42,346 nucleotides of DNA from Gnetum montanum (GCA_015680685.1 MNCI01009006.1:3014-45359); one strand, 5' to 3'; numbered from the stretch's first letter, positions 21,303-33,659 are shown. Numbers and translations: made by a program. Notes: generated by a model not told the origin, from the sequence alone.

Positions 21303-21965
21303 CATCAAGGAAGCAGAAAGCTAGTATCAGTCCTTAGAGTTGAAATCTATCCACAAGTGGAGTACAATGCTAGAGCTATTTAACGATAAGTATTAGACAT
21401 ACTTTCAAGAGTCCAATCTGAGAAGAAAAATCCAAGGATGGAGCAAGGAAACCATGAACCCTTGGACACCACCATGGGTAGATACTATTCTCTCATCCAC
21501 CGATGCCCTAGCCATAGTTATTCTCAACGTGAACAACTTTGCCATATCATAGATGGACTTTAGATTGGAAACGAGGAAAACTCATGTGGTATATGCCCAA
21601 GGGAGACTATCAGAACTTTGACCCCATCAAATCCAAAGGCTAATTGAGCAAGTATCAAAATAATAAGGAAAGTTTAGGAAACGCAAAAGTTCTAAAGAAG
21701 ACAATAGGGATCCTTCCATTAAAAAGAGGGAAGTTCAATTTTGTGATAGTGAGGAAGAATTACCACTTGATGAGGTCATGAATAGAAAGATCTTGTTGAT
21801 TCAAAAATCTATGTCTAAAATTTCAAGTAATGTAGATAAAATGTAGGATTTATTGCATGCAAAATTCCAAAATGCTCTAAAAATCACCAAAGAATCAAGA
21901 GAGCATAGTAGTGAGCATAATCACAAGAGGCAGAAAGAAGCTGAACATGTCTACCAAAGGGATAC
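21303..21965 (+). pseudogene. gag of the older element, 3' portion (split gene)
   Basis: Continues the gag interrupted at 10,588: IKEAESWYQSLELKSIHKWSTMLELFNDKY, then ESNLRRKIQGWSKETMNPW, DPSIKKREVQFCDSEEELPLDEVMNRK and a Lys/Glu-rich tail ending at HKRQKEAEHVYQR. It stops matching the intact-order gag at about 21,965, just before where that gag has its GKAT-IVEEAM and zinc knuckle, so the older element is truncated here. Confidence 0.82.
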
Positions 21966-21969
21966 TTGA

Positions 21970-22269
21970 CCACTCATCACCTACTGATCAAGTATTCTAC
22001 TAATTTGGCTTACTTAGATGGGTTCATCTCAATGGATTGGTTTGAATTAGGTATGAAAATATCAAACCATTGACTACTTCATATTCATCCATTCTCCTTA
22101 GCCCATTTTTAGGTAGTGAAATGTTTAACTTTTACTTAGTACATGAGACTTTGTAGTAATGATGCATCATGGGTGTCATAAGAGAATGTGCTTTCTACAA
22201 TTTCATTAGCTTATAAATTTTGGAGACATGAGTGGAGTCAAATCCATGTCTTGACATGGTATCAACGAG
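21970..22269 (+). mobile_element. Possible short LTR with iMet-type primer-binding site
   Basis: Homology to gag ends at about 21,965 and at 22,257-22,269 the sequence reads ATGGTATCAACGA after TTGACA, compatible with an LTR end followed by a TGGTATCA primer-binding site. If so, a ~290-bp LTR truncates the older gag. No second copy of the LTR and no gag downstream were recognised, so the call is tentative. Confidence 0.3.
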
Positions 22270-22960
22270 AGTCTCCTACACATACTTAGAAAGGAACAAG
22301 GATGAAGTGGAAAAGAGAGGAAAATAAAACTAAGTAAAATTAAATAAATTCAGAAAAATTATAAGTGTTGGAAAGAATTGATAAGTTGATATAAAAAAAT
22401 GTTTAAGATACTACACCCTATATGCCCTCTCTCTAGTGTTAAAAATGTTCTTAAAAAAATATTCTTCACACTCTCATAAGAACACCTCGATAAACTAAGT
22501 GTTGAAATACTTAGTACATGGTCATAAATGGATGTTGGATTAATATAAGCCTCGATATACCAATGATTATGAACTGAAAGAACATGAAACCATCAATCAA
22601 ATNGTAAGACTTTAATATGAAGGGAAGGGTCTTGGATCCCTTCCCAAGTAATAAACTATTTTATTAACGAACAAAAAAATCTTCATCTTCTATGAAGGGC
22701 CAAAGTATAAGCATTGATGAGAAAAAACATAAGTGTAATAAAATTGATAATAAAAAACTAATTTGTGAACAAAATATGAATCTAGAGAGTAGAATTAAAC
22801 CTCTATATGGTCATGATATGGATGGGAAAGATGTTGTACAAGCTTGAATATTCTATCTCTAAAACTGATACTGAAAGTACATAATGTGGCTACAGAGCAT
22901 GGGGGTACTACGATGATGGTAAGAGCTCATGCTCTTGGTATTTTCAAATTTGAGAAGTGC
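22270..22960. other. Unassigned AT-rich DNA
   Basis: No domain or RNA recognised. Contains one ambiguous base (N) at about 22,603. Confidence 0.4.
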
Positions 22961-24490
22961 TTCCAAATCTTAAGAAACTAGCCTAATTTCAAGTTTGGAT
23001 TACTAATATCAAACTCAAAGTTAACTATAGTTCATCCAAAGTTGGTCTAGAGTTTAAAAATAGCAAGTTTGATGTTTTGACTTTTCAAGTGTATTGAGCT
23101 ATGGAGGTGATGTTGATGCTAACACTGGCATGAGCATTAGCATCATCAACATGTTATCAATGTGTAAGTTCTAAACTTCCTAGGTTTTTCTTGACATCCA
23201 AACTAATGCTAAAACATGCCCAAATGATGACAAGGAGTTCATGAAGTTGTGAGAAAGTGTTGAATCCTAAGCTTGCATGCTATATATTGGACAATGCCAG
23301 TGCTAAAAGTGCTAATGCTGATACTAACATCAACATCACCATTAGCCATAGTTAGGAAAATGTTTGAAATTTTGTCAAAGTTAAAATTTTTCATTGCCCA
23401 GGCTTTATTTTGCCTTCAAATTGATGTTGAATGCTATTGAGGTATCCAAAAAGCCTAATGATGACAATACTTATCAATGAAAAAGACACATGATATCACT
23501 TACCAAGGCCAAAAAGTGGTGATAATGATGTCAGAATCAGTGTCACTGATACGTAGCAAAATTTTGGGACTTTTTTCCAAGTAATATTTTTTAAACTCCT
23601 AGGCTCCTATTTGACCTCTAAACCGACATCAAATATTGTTGAGATGAAGTCAAGGACCTTGGAAGACTTACAAATATTATAGAATGATGATTGAAAATAT
23701 GGAATTGAGTTTAAAAACACTAATTTTGGTGCTAGTGTCAACATCAATATGGAAGTTAGAAAAATTTTCAACAATTTTTCCAACTAAAAATTTCAACTCT
23801 TGAGATGCCAAAACTAACTCTAGAATGAGTCAAAAATGATGCTTTTTGAGCGTTGAGAGATCTATAAACTTGCAAAAAACTATGAATTATATGGATGAGG
23901 TGACTTCAAGGTGCTAAGACAAGATCTAATCTTGTTGGTATTCTAGACTTGGTGAAAATGGTGATTTTCTAAGTCCCATAAAAACTTCTAGAAAAATGTT
24001 AATTTCTAAAATCTAGAATGTTGAAACTACTACTAATAAGTTTTCTTGGCCCTAGGAACCTATTTTGCATGTTGAAATGCAATTTTAACAAGGTTTGGAA
24101 GTGTCAACAATGGTTTTTTCAACATTAACATTGACGTTAGCATTAGTACCACTTAAAAGAAATTTCAACATATTTCTAAAATTTTCCAAAATTGTCAAAA
24201 CTAAATCTAAAAAGTTGGGATATGATCCCAAATTATTCTTAAAGGCCTCTAAAGACCAAAAATGAGTCTAAGATAGCTATTTTTTGGGAATTTTTTCTAT
24301 CGTGTCAAAAGAAGATTGATTTGAAATTTGTATCATCTCCAACACTTCCAAAAATTTTGATTCTAGAATTTTTTCAAGATCATCAAAAATGAAATCCACA
24401 AGCTAGATTATGAATCCAAATAACCTCTTGGGACTTCTAAGAGCTAATAATATGCCTCATGATGGTGTCTTTAGGGAGTTTGATGCTTAA
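22960..24490. repeat. Strongly diverged repeats with a recurring GTGCTAGTGTCAACATCA-like core
   Basis: Similar blocks recur near 23,110, 23,290, 23,520, 23,730 and 24,100: words such as GCTAACACTGGCATGAGCAT, GTGCTAATGCTGATACTAAC, GTGCTAGTGTCAACATCAAT and CATTGACGTTAGCATTAGTA. Between them recur TTCTAAACTTCCTAGG / TTAAACTCCTAGGCTCC and CATCCAAACTAATGCTAAA-like words. Spacing is about 180-370 bp. This looks like an old tandem array or repeated internal part of an unknown element. No coding on either strand. Confidence 0.45.
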
Positions 24491-26250
24491 ACTCATATAG
24501 AACAATGTAAAAACCATACTTAGTCTTGATCTTTGGTGAATCAAAAAAGTGGGTATAACACATCTACCTTTTATAAATATGAGATATTAAGTGCTTCCTC
24601 TTATTCCATGCAAATTATGGATTTACAACTTTCGTTTATTATTAGCCACTACATGTCTTCTTGTATAGTAACTACTACATATAGGTACTTATGCATACAT
24701 TTCTTTTATTCACATAAGATACATGTTGTAATGCCCCTCTACTTGACAATCTAGGCTATCTACATGCAATTAAACCTCATATTGCTATACAAGATGCATA
24801 GAACTTTCTTCTATTCCATTTATTCATACTTATTTTTGTTGAACATTTCCAAAGACAAGTCTTTGATTCAAAGCTTGGAATCAATGGTGCTTGACCAAGT
24901 CCTTCTCATAATAATGAAAAACTCCCCTTTGTAATTGTTAACATGGATTATAAGGAAATCTATTGGGTAGGACTAACCAATGATGATGGTCACAATGTAT
25001 TTTTCTTACCATAAATGAATAGTAATATACTAGTATCTTAGATTTAATCTAATGTTATACTTTTTAAGTGGCTATATCTTTTAGACTTTGTACATTTCTT
25101 AATAGATCAAGTTTACCGCATAACATAAGTCTAGTAGAGCCTTCCATGGTGCATGCCTTGCAATATATAAATAGATTAAGGGGCTTCCAAGATTTGATCT
25201 TTTTCTAAGAATGATTCTTATCTTAATCCAATTAGTAATGACATAGGTTATATGATAATTTATACATTACTACTTAGTTTAAAGGCATCTCTTGTGATGG
25301 GTTGAAGATTATTAGTATTGATCTAGAGTCAACATACACTAATTCTTACATGGGTTTGGATCAATTGGCAAGTCAAAAAAAAAGAATGCTTTTGAGGTTT
25401 CTGATCAAAATTGTTGAAACTATGATCCACCTACATGTATATAACTCTAGTAGCATTTTTTAGGTGTGATTGTGGAGGTATTTCACATTGAATTTGTGGA
25501 GTTGGTGCTAAAGAAAGAGAAGTGTATGATAGTTAATAATGCATAGGAGACTCACATGAAGGTAGAAATGATATTTAATTCTTAAAGTGGAAGGCCTATG
25601 ATATGCAAGTGGATAATAGTAGTGGGAGGGATGAGTTTGATTAGCTACATCACTTGGAAAAATAGGATGCTAAATATAATAGCCATATGATTCTCGCTAC
25701 CTATAAGGATAATACTACCTTGGTGCTAACATCTCTCAAAACTGTGGGATTTTTCACTACTGATAATATTGCTATCGATATTGAGGTGGAACTACACTTA
25801 GGAAGTATTGTTGATCATGGAACTACATGCATTTGCTTTGCAAAAAAGGCAATCTCTTAGACATTTTCTTTTTGGTGAATGTTGAATTTAATGCATAAGT
25901 CTATGTTTCCTATAGATGTGACATAACTGGGAAACATTACTCAAGATATTCATACTAGCACAAGTAACATTCATCATCATCAAAATTTAAGTCAACAATC
26001 TTTTCCACTATAGCAGCTTTGCCTTTCTATCTATTCATGTTCTTTCCTTCTTCTTTCTTCTTTTTTTTGTCTCTACTTATGCAAGAACCTACTCCATTTT
26101 TCCTTGCTATCTTAAGTGTAGTTGTAAATTTTGTATCCACTATGCCCTACATTCTTATTATCCTTGTTGTAATGTCTAAAACTAATTTTTGGATTAGTAA
26201 AGTTTTTCACTAAATCACCTCCTCCATAGGTTCTTCATTCTTTTTTATGT
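24490..26250. other. Unassigned DNA
   Basis: Only short open frames (for example 24,533-24,754 and 26,019-26,213 on plus), Phe/Tyr/Ser-rich and without recognisable motifs. It lies beyond the readable end of the minus-strand gag, where protease and RT of that element would be expected, but I could not find them. Confidence 0.4.
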
Positions 26251-27830
26251 CACATACATGTGTATCCCTTTTTCAAAGAGAGGGAACTTTATTATGCTCT
26301 TCTATTCTTTTTCTTTTCTTCAATTCTTCTTTCTCTTTTACAACTTGATCAATCAATGTTTGGATCTAATAAATCCTTATTTCTAAAAGTCTTCCTTAGG
26401 CATAAACCCCAAGAGTTTTTCTTGTTCTTGTTTTGATTTCATCTATGATATATCTTAACTATTTTATTGTGAAAAGTCATGGTCTAAGTATTTTTATAAA
26501 AAGGAATAGCATCTATCCAAGGTTACATTAATGGATTCATGGTTTTCCTACTTCCACCTTTGAATTTTTTTGTCAAGTTGGATACTCTAAAGTATGTTTG
26601 ATATTTATTAGTGAACAACTCTAATATTGTACTCCATCTTCTAATAAATTTTGACTCCAAAGATCAATACCAATGCTATGCTTCTTTAATGAGTATCCTC
26701 TAAAATAGCTTGACCTTCTACTAATTATTCTTGATATTTTGTAAGGGTTTCTCATCATAGAAGACTTGCAAATGATATTGTGAATCAACATTGTAGTCTC
26801 CCTAAAATTTTTAAAAATTATTCATGTTGAATCCTTTGATGCGGTTGTTCCTATGATGCCTACCTGGGATGTAGGTAAACTCACTTATGTTGATTATGCT
26901 CCTTGTTAACAAAAGAGTTTCATCATAATCTTCACATTAATCATGATCCTTATCATCACATTGGCCTCTTCTTTGTTGTCTGTTATGCATTTGTTAATTT
27001 ATTTGTCCTATATCCTCATCTCTATCTCTATATTTTCTACCATTCCTACCTTCACCTTAGTTATGATCCCTTCTATTATCTTCACTTGATTAGCTATGAT
27101 TACCTCTTCTTCCTTGATCATGTTCATCCTTGTCAAAGTTTAACAATGAGAATCATGAAGAATTGAGAGATCCATGTTGGCTTGCTCTCATTCCATGATC
27201 CCTTCGGTTATCTCTAGATGGCCTATTGGAAGACCTAGGCTTAGAGGTCCTTTCAGTATTGGATCCTACTATCCCTTTTTCTTGGTTAATAGCTAAGGCT
27301 AAACATAGCTACATGTTTTTCATATCATCTACATTTAATGAAGCAAGATTTTGGTGATTGAATTTACCTAAGTAATCATTTATGTCCTTTTCTTATTGTG
27401 ATATTAGTGAGATGGTAGACCCCTTTCCCTTTACTACCTCATGGCATGTCTCCATAAAATAATCTTTTCAAAGTTAAGCTTCAGTGGACCAATAGGACCT
27501 AGACATTTCATTAGCTACCTTGCAGTCAACAATAGTTGCTTCTAATCCAACTTTTTTCAATGTTTCCATGAGCATTGATGAAGATAAATGAGTAGATGGC
27601 AACATAATATTACCTTCTAGATATCTCTATCACATTTTTTCAACTTGATGAGGGATGAAGATGAAGTCTAAATAATAGGGATCAAAATGCTATTATACTA
27701 TCTTGACTTGATAGGATACTTTGTCCTTACTTCTAGTTATTCTATTATGTCCCTTGTTAAAGTTATCAATAGGTAGTAAATTAGCTTTATGAGAAGAATA
27801 CATTTTGGATTACCATATGTTCTTTAATAA
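26250..27830 (-). pseudogene. gag of a minus-strand Athila/Tat-type element
   Basis: Minus-strand translation from about 27,810 down gives SSHKANLLPIDNFNKG, a Ser/Arg-rich stretch (ERTSKPRSSNRPSRDN, near 27,255-27,200), IKGFNMNNF and YHLQVFYDE (26,860-26,760), ILIKEAQHWYWSLESKFI (near 26,700-26,650) and ELFTNKYQTYFRVSNL (near 26,620-26,570). These are the same blocks as the plus-strand gags at 11.7, 21.3 and 29.4 kb. Stops and shifts throughout. The plus-strand 87-codon frame at 26,903-27,166 is its shadow. Confidence 0.75.
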
Positions 27831-27914
27831 ATAATATTATTTCTCTAATAATAAATCATTAATTCTTAACAATAATCATGAATGATTTAAACTAATCTAG
27901 TTTATTAGTACCAA

Positions 27915-27933
27915 TCCTCAATAGTGATGCTCA
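27915..27933 (-). other. Decayed primer-binding site of the minus-strand element
   Basis: The minus strand reads TGAGCATCACTATTGAGGA then TTGGTACTAATAAACTAG, matching TTGGTGTCATTGCCAAGGAT then GGTACTAATGATCTAG at 29,278 of the plus-strand relative. Confidence 0.55.
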
Positions 27934-28404
27934 TAATGAGCAGCATGTGTATCCTATGTCCAACCATATAAATCACAAAAAATCATGCATGACCTGATTG
28001 TAATGCATGGAATAGACTAGTAGAGCATCTAAATTATTTAAATATAATTACAGGTCATTGTCTTCTCAATTATACTTTTGTAACCCTTAGAGTGTATGTG
28101 AGGCATGTGATCTTAATATTATAATGATCATGATTAAATTATTATTAAAATATTATGATTTAATCTATTTTAATCTAAATGTAAGAACTAAATTCTAAGT
28201 TGTCCTAGGTGATGAACATACATTTCTAGTTTTCTGTACACCTACAGGATCTACATAATCATTGCTAGGTTACCAAATGATTACTACTAGGGGAATCGAG
28301 TAGTATTGAAATTACCAAACAATATGTGTTACGCTTGAAACTAGTTGTACTTTTTCCACCATAACTATCATGCACATAATTATAAATGTTTAAGTGTGTA
28401 TATT
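27934..28404 (-). mobile_element. Antisense LTR, downstream half (interrupted at 28,404)
   Basis: On the minus strand this ends CTGCTCATTA next to the PBS and contains CTAGTTTCAAGCGTAACACATATTGTTTGGTAA, the counterpart of TAGTTTCGAGCATAAACACATATTCTCTTGGTAA in the plus-strand LTR at about 28,840. The upstream half of the antisense LTR lies beyond the inserted element, from 34,546. Confidence 0.65.
28302..28404. repeat. Left copy of a ~103-bp duplication flanking the inserted element
   Basis: AGTATTGAAATTACCAAACA and the following bases to 28,404 recur at 34,546-34,650 with roughly one difference in ten bases by eye. Both copies are antisense LTR sequence. Confidence 0.7.
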
Positions 28405-29277
28405 TAACAAAGCATCATAAATAGGGCAACTACATCGATGCATCCCCATGTACACATGGCCATCAACGCATCCTTGGATGTGTTGGTGCATATGCATCGA
28501 CACTAAGTCACTCGAAGTCTATATATATGTACACATCCTTTGTATAGAGGAACCATATTAGTTAGTAGTGTAGATGAACTCTTTTAGTTTTTCTTCCATT
28601 GGACTTAGCAACCAATCAATGAGTGCCCACAACATGGACTTGAGTCAATTATATGAAGTCTTATTCGATTTGCATTGTACCCAGACCTATTCCATGAACG
28701 TTAATAAGATCAAGATTAATTTATATACATTGCAACATTTTAACATAGAATGGATTTATTTTCAATGCAATTTACTTTCTTTGTACTTACTTAATGTTTA
28801 CATTTTCACACACATTAATCAATTGCCAAAATGAGTGTAAATAGTTTCGAGCATAAACACATATTCTCTTGGTAATCCTAGTAGCATTATTGCTTGGTTC
28901 ACCTAGTAGCATAACACATGGTAATCCTAGTAGTGGGCATGTGAGTTCAAAATGTATATGGCAAGATAAGAATGGACACTCATCATCCTTAGGCTACCTT
29001 AGGATTTATCTTCTTGTTATTAATTAGATTAAATAATTAATTTCCATGATTTTAGCTAGCTTAGTCATAGTTGCATAACATCAATAACATGTGCCTCATT
29101 TTAGATTAAACCATACATGAAAAAGCTACAACTAGTTTAAGTGAGAAAAAAGTGACTTGCAATTAACACTTAATGATCTAGATGCCATACTATTTCCATC
29201 CAAAAAATTCAATTAGATTTCACATGAACACTTGTGATTTGTATGATTGGACTTGAGGGACTACCCACTTCTCATCA
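28405..29277 (+). repeat. 5' LTR of the pol-less element
   Basis: 873 bp, colinear with 33,660-34,545. It begins TAACAAAGCATCATA where the 3' copy has TGATGAAGTATCATA, so the terminal TG has mutated to TA. It ends CTTCTCATCA. TATATATA at 28,520-28,527 is a likely TATA box. A ~17-bp stretch near 28,450 present in the 3' copy is missing. The plus-strand open frame 28,574-28,834 inside it is not a gene. Confidence 0.85.
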
Positions 29278-29297
29278 TTGGTGTCATTGCCAAGGAT
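29278..29297 (+). other. Primer-binding site, tRNA-Asp type
   Basis: TTGGTGTCATTGCCAAGGAT follows the LTR terminal CA; a transition-decayed version of TTGGCGCCGTTGCCGGGGA. Confidence 0.75.
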
Positions 29298-29408
29298 GGT
29301 ACTAATGATCTAGATTAGTTATATTATAAATGATTACTATAAAATCATTAATGATTATCTTTTAGAAAATATTAATATTTTAAGCCACATACCTATTACT
29401 AATTAAAA

Positions 29409-30910
29409 ATGTGTCTCCTTCACATAGGATTCATAATCCATCACATGATGAGAACACTAGTAGGAGAAATGATAGGACCTATATTGAAGAGAATTGGAGT
29501 GAACAACTACAAGCAAGGGTCTTATATGCTCATTTTTACCCTTACTATATTCAAATACTATGTTCAACTATTGCAGATAATCCTAAAGGGAATGGAACAA
29601 GTCCTAGAAGGAGGGTCTCAAGGCTTAGGACCTCTTCTAAACCTAGAAGAGATGAATCAATGAACGATAGAGCAAGATATAGGAACCACGATGATTCCCC
29701 TAGTTCACCATCTTTCTCTTCATCTTTAACATCTCATTCTAACAAATATGAACATAGATATAGAAATAGAGCTTCACTAAGGGATCATGATAGAGATAGA
29801 GATAGGGATTGATGACAAGCTACAAGGTACCAAAGGGAGAATAGACAATACCATCACTATCAAATAAATAGAAATAGAGATTATGATTATGAATATCTAA
29901 TTGTGATGAAGCCTTGTTGGCTATTAGAAGCATGATACAAATCAAGGAGGTATTTAGAATACCCCATAGGATTCAAAGGAAAAGCTACATCAAATAGCCT
30001 AGCATGAGAATAATTCCTAAATTTGAGGAAGGTTACAACTATTATCTACAACATCATTTACAAGTCTTCCATGATGCCTATGCCTTGTAAAATATCAAAA
30101 GTAAGTAGAAAGTTCTTAATCTCTTTCCTAGCATGCTCATAGATGAAGCTTAAAGTTGGTATAGATCATTGGAACCAAATTGAATTCATAGATGTTCTAT
30201 AATGCTTGAGCTCTTCAATGAAAAATATCAAACCTATTCAAGAGTATCTAATCTCTAAGAAAAAAAATCCAAGAATAAAAGCAAAAGAATCATGAATCCC
30301 TTGATGCAGCTTTGGATAGATATTATTCTCTACTGCATAGATGCCCAGACCATGAATTTTTTCAAAATGAGTAGCTTTATCACATCATAGATGGCTTCGT
30401 AACAAAATAATAGGATCCTTGGGATCTATGTCGAAGGAAAATTATGAGAGTTGAAAGCCCATCAAATACAAAGGCCAATTGAATAGGTGACAAAATAAGG
30501 AGAGCTATGTAAAATGAAAAATGTAGAGGAATATAACTAGGACCCAACGTTTTACAAAAAGGAGATCCATATTTATGATCAAAAGAAAGAGAAAGCTCTT
30601 TATGAGTTGATTTCACATAAAACATTATGAATACAAAAGTCTATTGTTGAGACTAAAGTAAGGGTAAATAAGATGTAGAAGTTGATGGATGAAAAAGTTA
30701 CAATTAACTTGAAAATCATAGAGGAAAGGTTAAAGAAAATAGAATCAAGTGATCAAAACAAGAAGAGAAAAAGAAACAAGGAAACAAGCAGAGATACCTA
30801 TCAACAAAAAGGAAAAATAGCTATAGTAGAAGAGACTACAAACTTAAATATAGAGGAGGAGGATGGATGTGCAATCTATTAATATGAACATCCAAAGGGT
30901 TATTGCCTAG
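29409..30910 (+). pseudogene. gag of the pol-less element
   Basis: N-terminus open at 29,411-29,812 (133 codons): MSPSHRIHNPSHDEN, then a basic and Ser-rich part with SSPSFSSSLTSHS and a terminal (RD)n dipeptide run encoded by GATAGA hexamers (29,787-29,811). After a stop and shift the core continues: IIPKFEEGYNYYLQHHLQVFHDAYAL (near 30,008-30,085), LFPSMLIDEA and SWYRSLEPN, ELFNEKYQTYSRVSNL. The C-terminus is open at 30,682-30,882 (66 codons, Lys/Glu-rich). A zinc knuckle near 30,868-30,906 reads C-A-I-Y-stop-YEHPKGYC, its second Cys lost. Confidence 0.8.
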
Positions 30911-31490
30911 TTATGTTACATCTACAAGAGTCTAGGAATTTTGCTTTAAATCTCAAGTTTGTGGAAATGCAAATGGCTAAGACAATAAAATTTTAATAAA
31001 GGGTGCAATTGCGAGTTGAAAGTTCAAAGTGTTAATGTGATCCATATACCAACCCATAACAAACTTGAGGAACAAGTTCATGTGTAAAACTATGTCTACA
31101 AAATAGCCACTAAACCAAAAGACAACTAGTGGCTAGAAAATGAGAATACCAAACCATTCAAAATATACATGAAAACATCCAATCCACTTATTAGTTCTTA
31201 TCCTAAGAAAATGAAGCAAACAAAGAACTAAGATAAGGACATCTTATACTCTTACTATACACCAAAAGAAGACATTAAACAAGGAGATCGAAGAACTAAA
31301 ATAGAAAATAAAAAAAAGAAACATATCTAGACCATCTAAAAAGAAAACATCTTCTAGTCTAGTTGAATATATGTCTTCAAATTATTAAAAACCTAATTAT
31401 CATTAATGTTAAAAGTGCTAACAAATAAAAACTTAAATCACTAAAAATGATAAATGGGAAACTTATGGTATATAACCAAGGGAATGTGTA
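30911..31490 (+). other. Junction zone of the pol deletion
   Basis: A-rich, stop-filled, with a few words that may be leftover gag-pol linker (LHLQESRNFALN at 30,918). The change to sequence matching the post-integrase region is near 31,490 (CATGAGTTTAGTCATGGGGA, compare TTTCAACTTAGTCATCGAGG at 17,799). I could not place the deletion to the base. Confidence 0.45.
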
Positions 31491-33651
31491 GTCCTTTTTC
31501 CAAATGCTCACCCATGAGTTTAGTCATGGGGAAGATGCACCATCTTGAATCAAGAACTAATAAGTACATTTTCAATTTTTTTTCTTACAATTTTTATCAC
31601 TTTTTATTATCTTTTCTTTTTCTTCTATTTTTTTTATAATTTTTTCTTTTCTTAAGTTGTTTCCTTTATGTTCTATGAATATTTATTATGTGTTAATTAA
31701 TAATGTTACCAACTGTGATGCAGAAGTCAACACCATGTTGGGTCTTTGTCCTATGCTATCAAGATGACTAGGTAAATAATTGTGTAAAATAGTAAGACCA
31801 CGTCATCTAGCCCTTCAATTCTATGAATAAAAGGCCTTTGTGATGAAAGAAATATGGTTCTTCTCACATGAAACTAAAACTAACTAATAATCATTATGCC
31901 TTGAAGAAAGGGAGAAAGAATAAGTGGGAATGGAAAAGGGTGTGACTTCAAGGGGATTTATTGGGTTCTTTTCTTGGTTGTCTTCTTAAGGTATGTGACT
32001 CTTCATGGAGTGTATCATCACTCCTATTATTGACCATATAGGAAGTATGTCCTTGTAAGGTGTAGTTCCCAAAAAAATGAAATTAAACACACCTCTCTAA
32101 AGATCTCTTGGGATACAAGCACTAGTTATGAGGTTGGAAAGATATGTTACCCATGCCTGAAGGTACCCCTCTAACTAATGCCTAAATTTCTTTCCTCAAT
32201 CGTCCCTAAAACTACTTCCTTCTTCTTTTTTGGACTAATGCTTGTTCTCTGTGATTGTTATGGACTCATGATGGTAGGCAAGAAGGAGCACATCAATGTG
32301 AGACCATTGTTCATGATATGGACTTGATCTAAAAATTGAAAAGAGAGGTATAGTGGTCATCTTAATCACAATTAACACAAGAATCTATTGGGGACATGGT
32401 TAGGTACCTCACATCCCAATCTCTACAATCCCTTCTCATCCCATTATTCATCTCCCTGCTACATGTACTTATATACCTAATGGTTTTGTATATTATAGTG
32501 CAAGATACTAATCAAGGCAATTGTATATTATTTGGAACAAAGGCATGATCCACATTTAACTTCTAAGGTATCCACAAATGTCCATGGAAGTGGTTATGTG
32601 AGGGCATTATGGCAAGAGCCTACTTTGGGGAGGATCCACTTACATGACTTTTGTTGATCATGGATCTAAACCAAAACATCACATCTTCAAGGACATCATG
32701 GGAAACTTCTCTAAATTTATCATGATTTTGAGACTACTTTTCATCAATTTTGATTAATTTTTAATGCTTTTATAATTCAATATTTTTTAGCCATCTTAAA
32801 ACCTTAGGATTTTCAATAATCCAATGTGTTTTCAATATCTTATCAACCAGAACTTTGATTGTCATTATTCGAAAACTTGTGAGCTTCCAAAGTTCAGCTC
32901 ATTTATCATGAGGGCTAAGGATGTGATTTTTTGAAATTTTTATAACACCCCATTTTTAAACATTATGATAACTAATAGTACAAATATTCAAAATAACTTT
33001 AAATTGATGATTTTAGTTATCTCGTAGCCTTGGAAAGATTATTTTGTAATCATCTTAAGCTTAAATATTAATTTTTTTCTAAGTTTGAGGAAACTAAGAA
33101 TCTAGAAAGGGTTAATCATTAAGGAAAGAATTACCAAAACTAATGTTGATCCTTTGGTAATTGTAGATGATGCCAAAAGAAATCCCTACTTTGATGGTCT
33201 TTCGCAAGGCAAGCAAAAGAGGCCAAGAGAAGGACAAAGGATAATATGCACATGGACAAATAGCATATACAATAATTAAAGCTCAGCATCACATGTTTAT
33301 GACCTAGAAAACCATGGGTTCATGAGGAAAAATTTCAGTTCATCCTCCAAAAATTGATGCATAAAATAGAAGTGTCAACATAACAGCCAAGGTTGAAAAA
33401 AACTCCAACTACTAACAATAACATGAAGATTCATCATCAGCTAATTTTTGAACACTTCAGAAATCTTGCAAAATTTGATGTCTGTCCAGTCTTTTTATCA
33501 TGTTATAATGCATCCACTTGAATAAAATTTTGTAATGTGACACTCAAGTTTTATAATGAATGTCAATATAATCTTGGTTGCCCCACAATTTTTTGTAACA
33601 AAACTTCATCCATTTATATATATAAGTCAAGGATGATTTCTTAGTCAATCA
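31490..33651 (+). other. Post-integrase region of the pol-less element
   Basis: T-rich tract 31,558-31,660, then the conserved short ORF block near 32,050-32,160 (QALVMRLERYVTHA-stop), then weak similarity to 18,750-18,900. The long coiled-coil ORF of the larger element is not recognisable here. At about 32,941 TATAACACCCCATTTTTAAA resembles the LTR edge at 9,084 (TGTAACATCCCATTTCTAGA) and may mark another fragment. No intact coding. Confidence 0.45.
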
Positions 33652-33659
33652 TGGGGGTA
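33652..33659 (+). other. Polypurine tract
   Basis: TGGGGGTA directly before the 3' LTR. Confidence 0.6.

Noticed and set aside
22257-22275. Cloning or cDNA adaptor contamination (TGGTATCAACG resembles a common template-switch oligo)
   Set aside because: The match is only partial, flanks are ordinary genomic AT-rich DNA, and the position fits a retroelement PBS better.
24490-26250. Protease and RT of the minus-strand element
   Set aside because: I looked for DSGA, FMDD and related motifs on the minus strand and could not find them; the region is left unassigned.
28574-28834. 86-codon plus-strand ORF
   Set aside because: It lies wholly inside the 5' LTR of the pol-less element and is not kept open in the 3' LTR.
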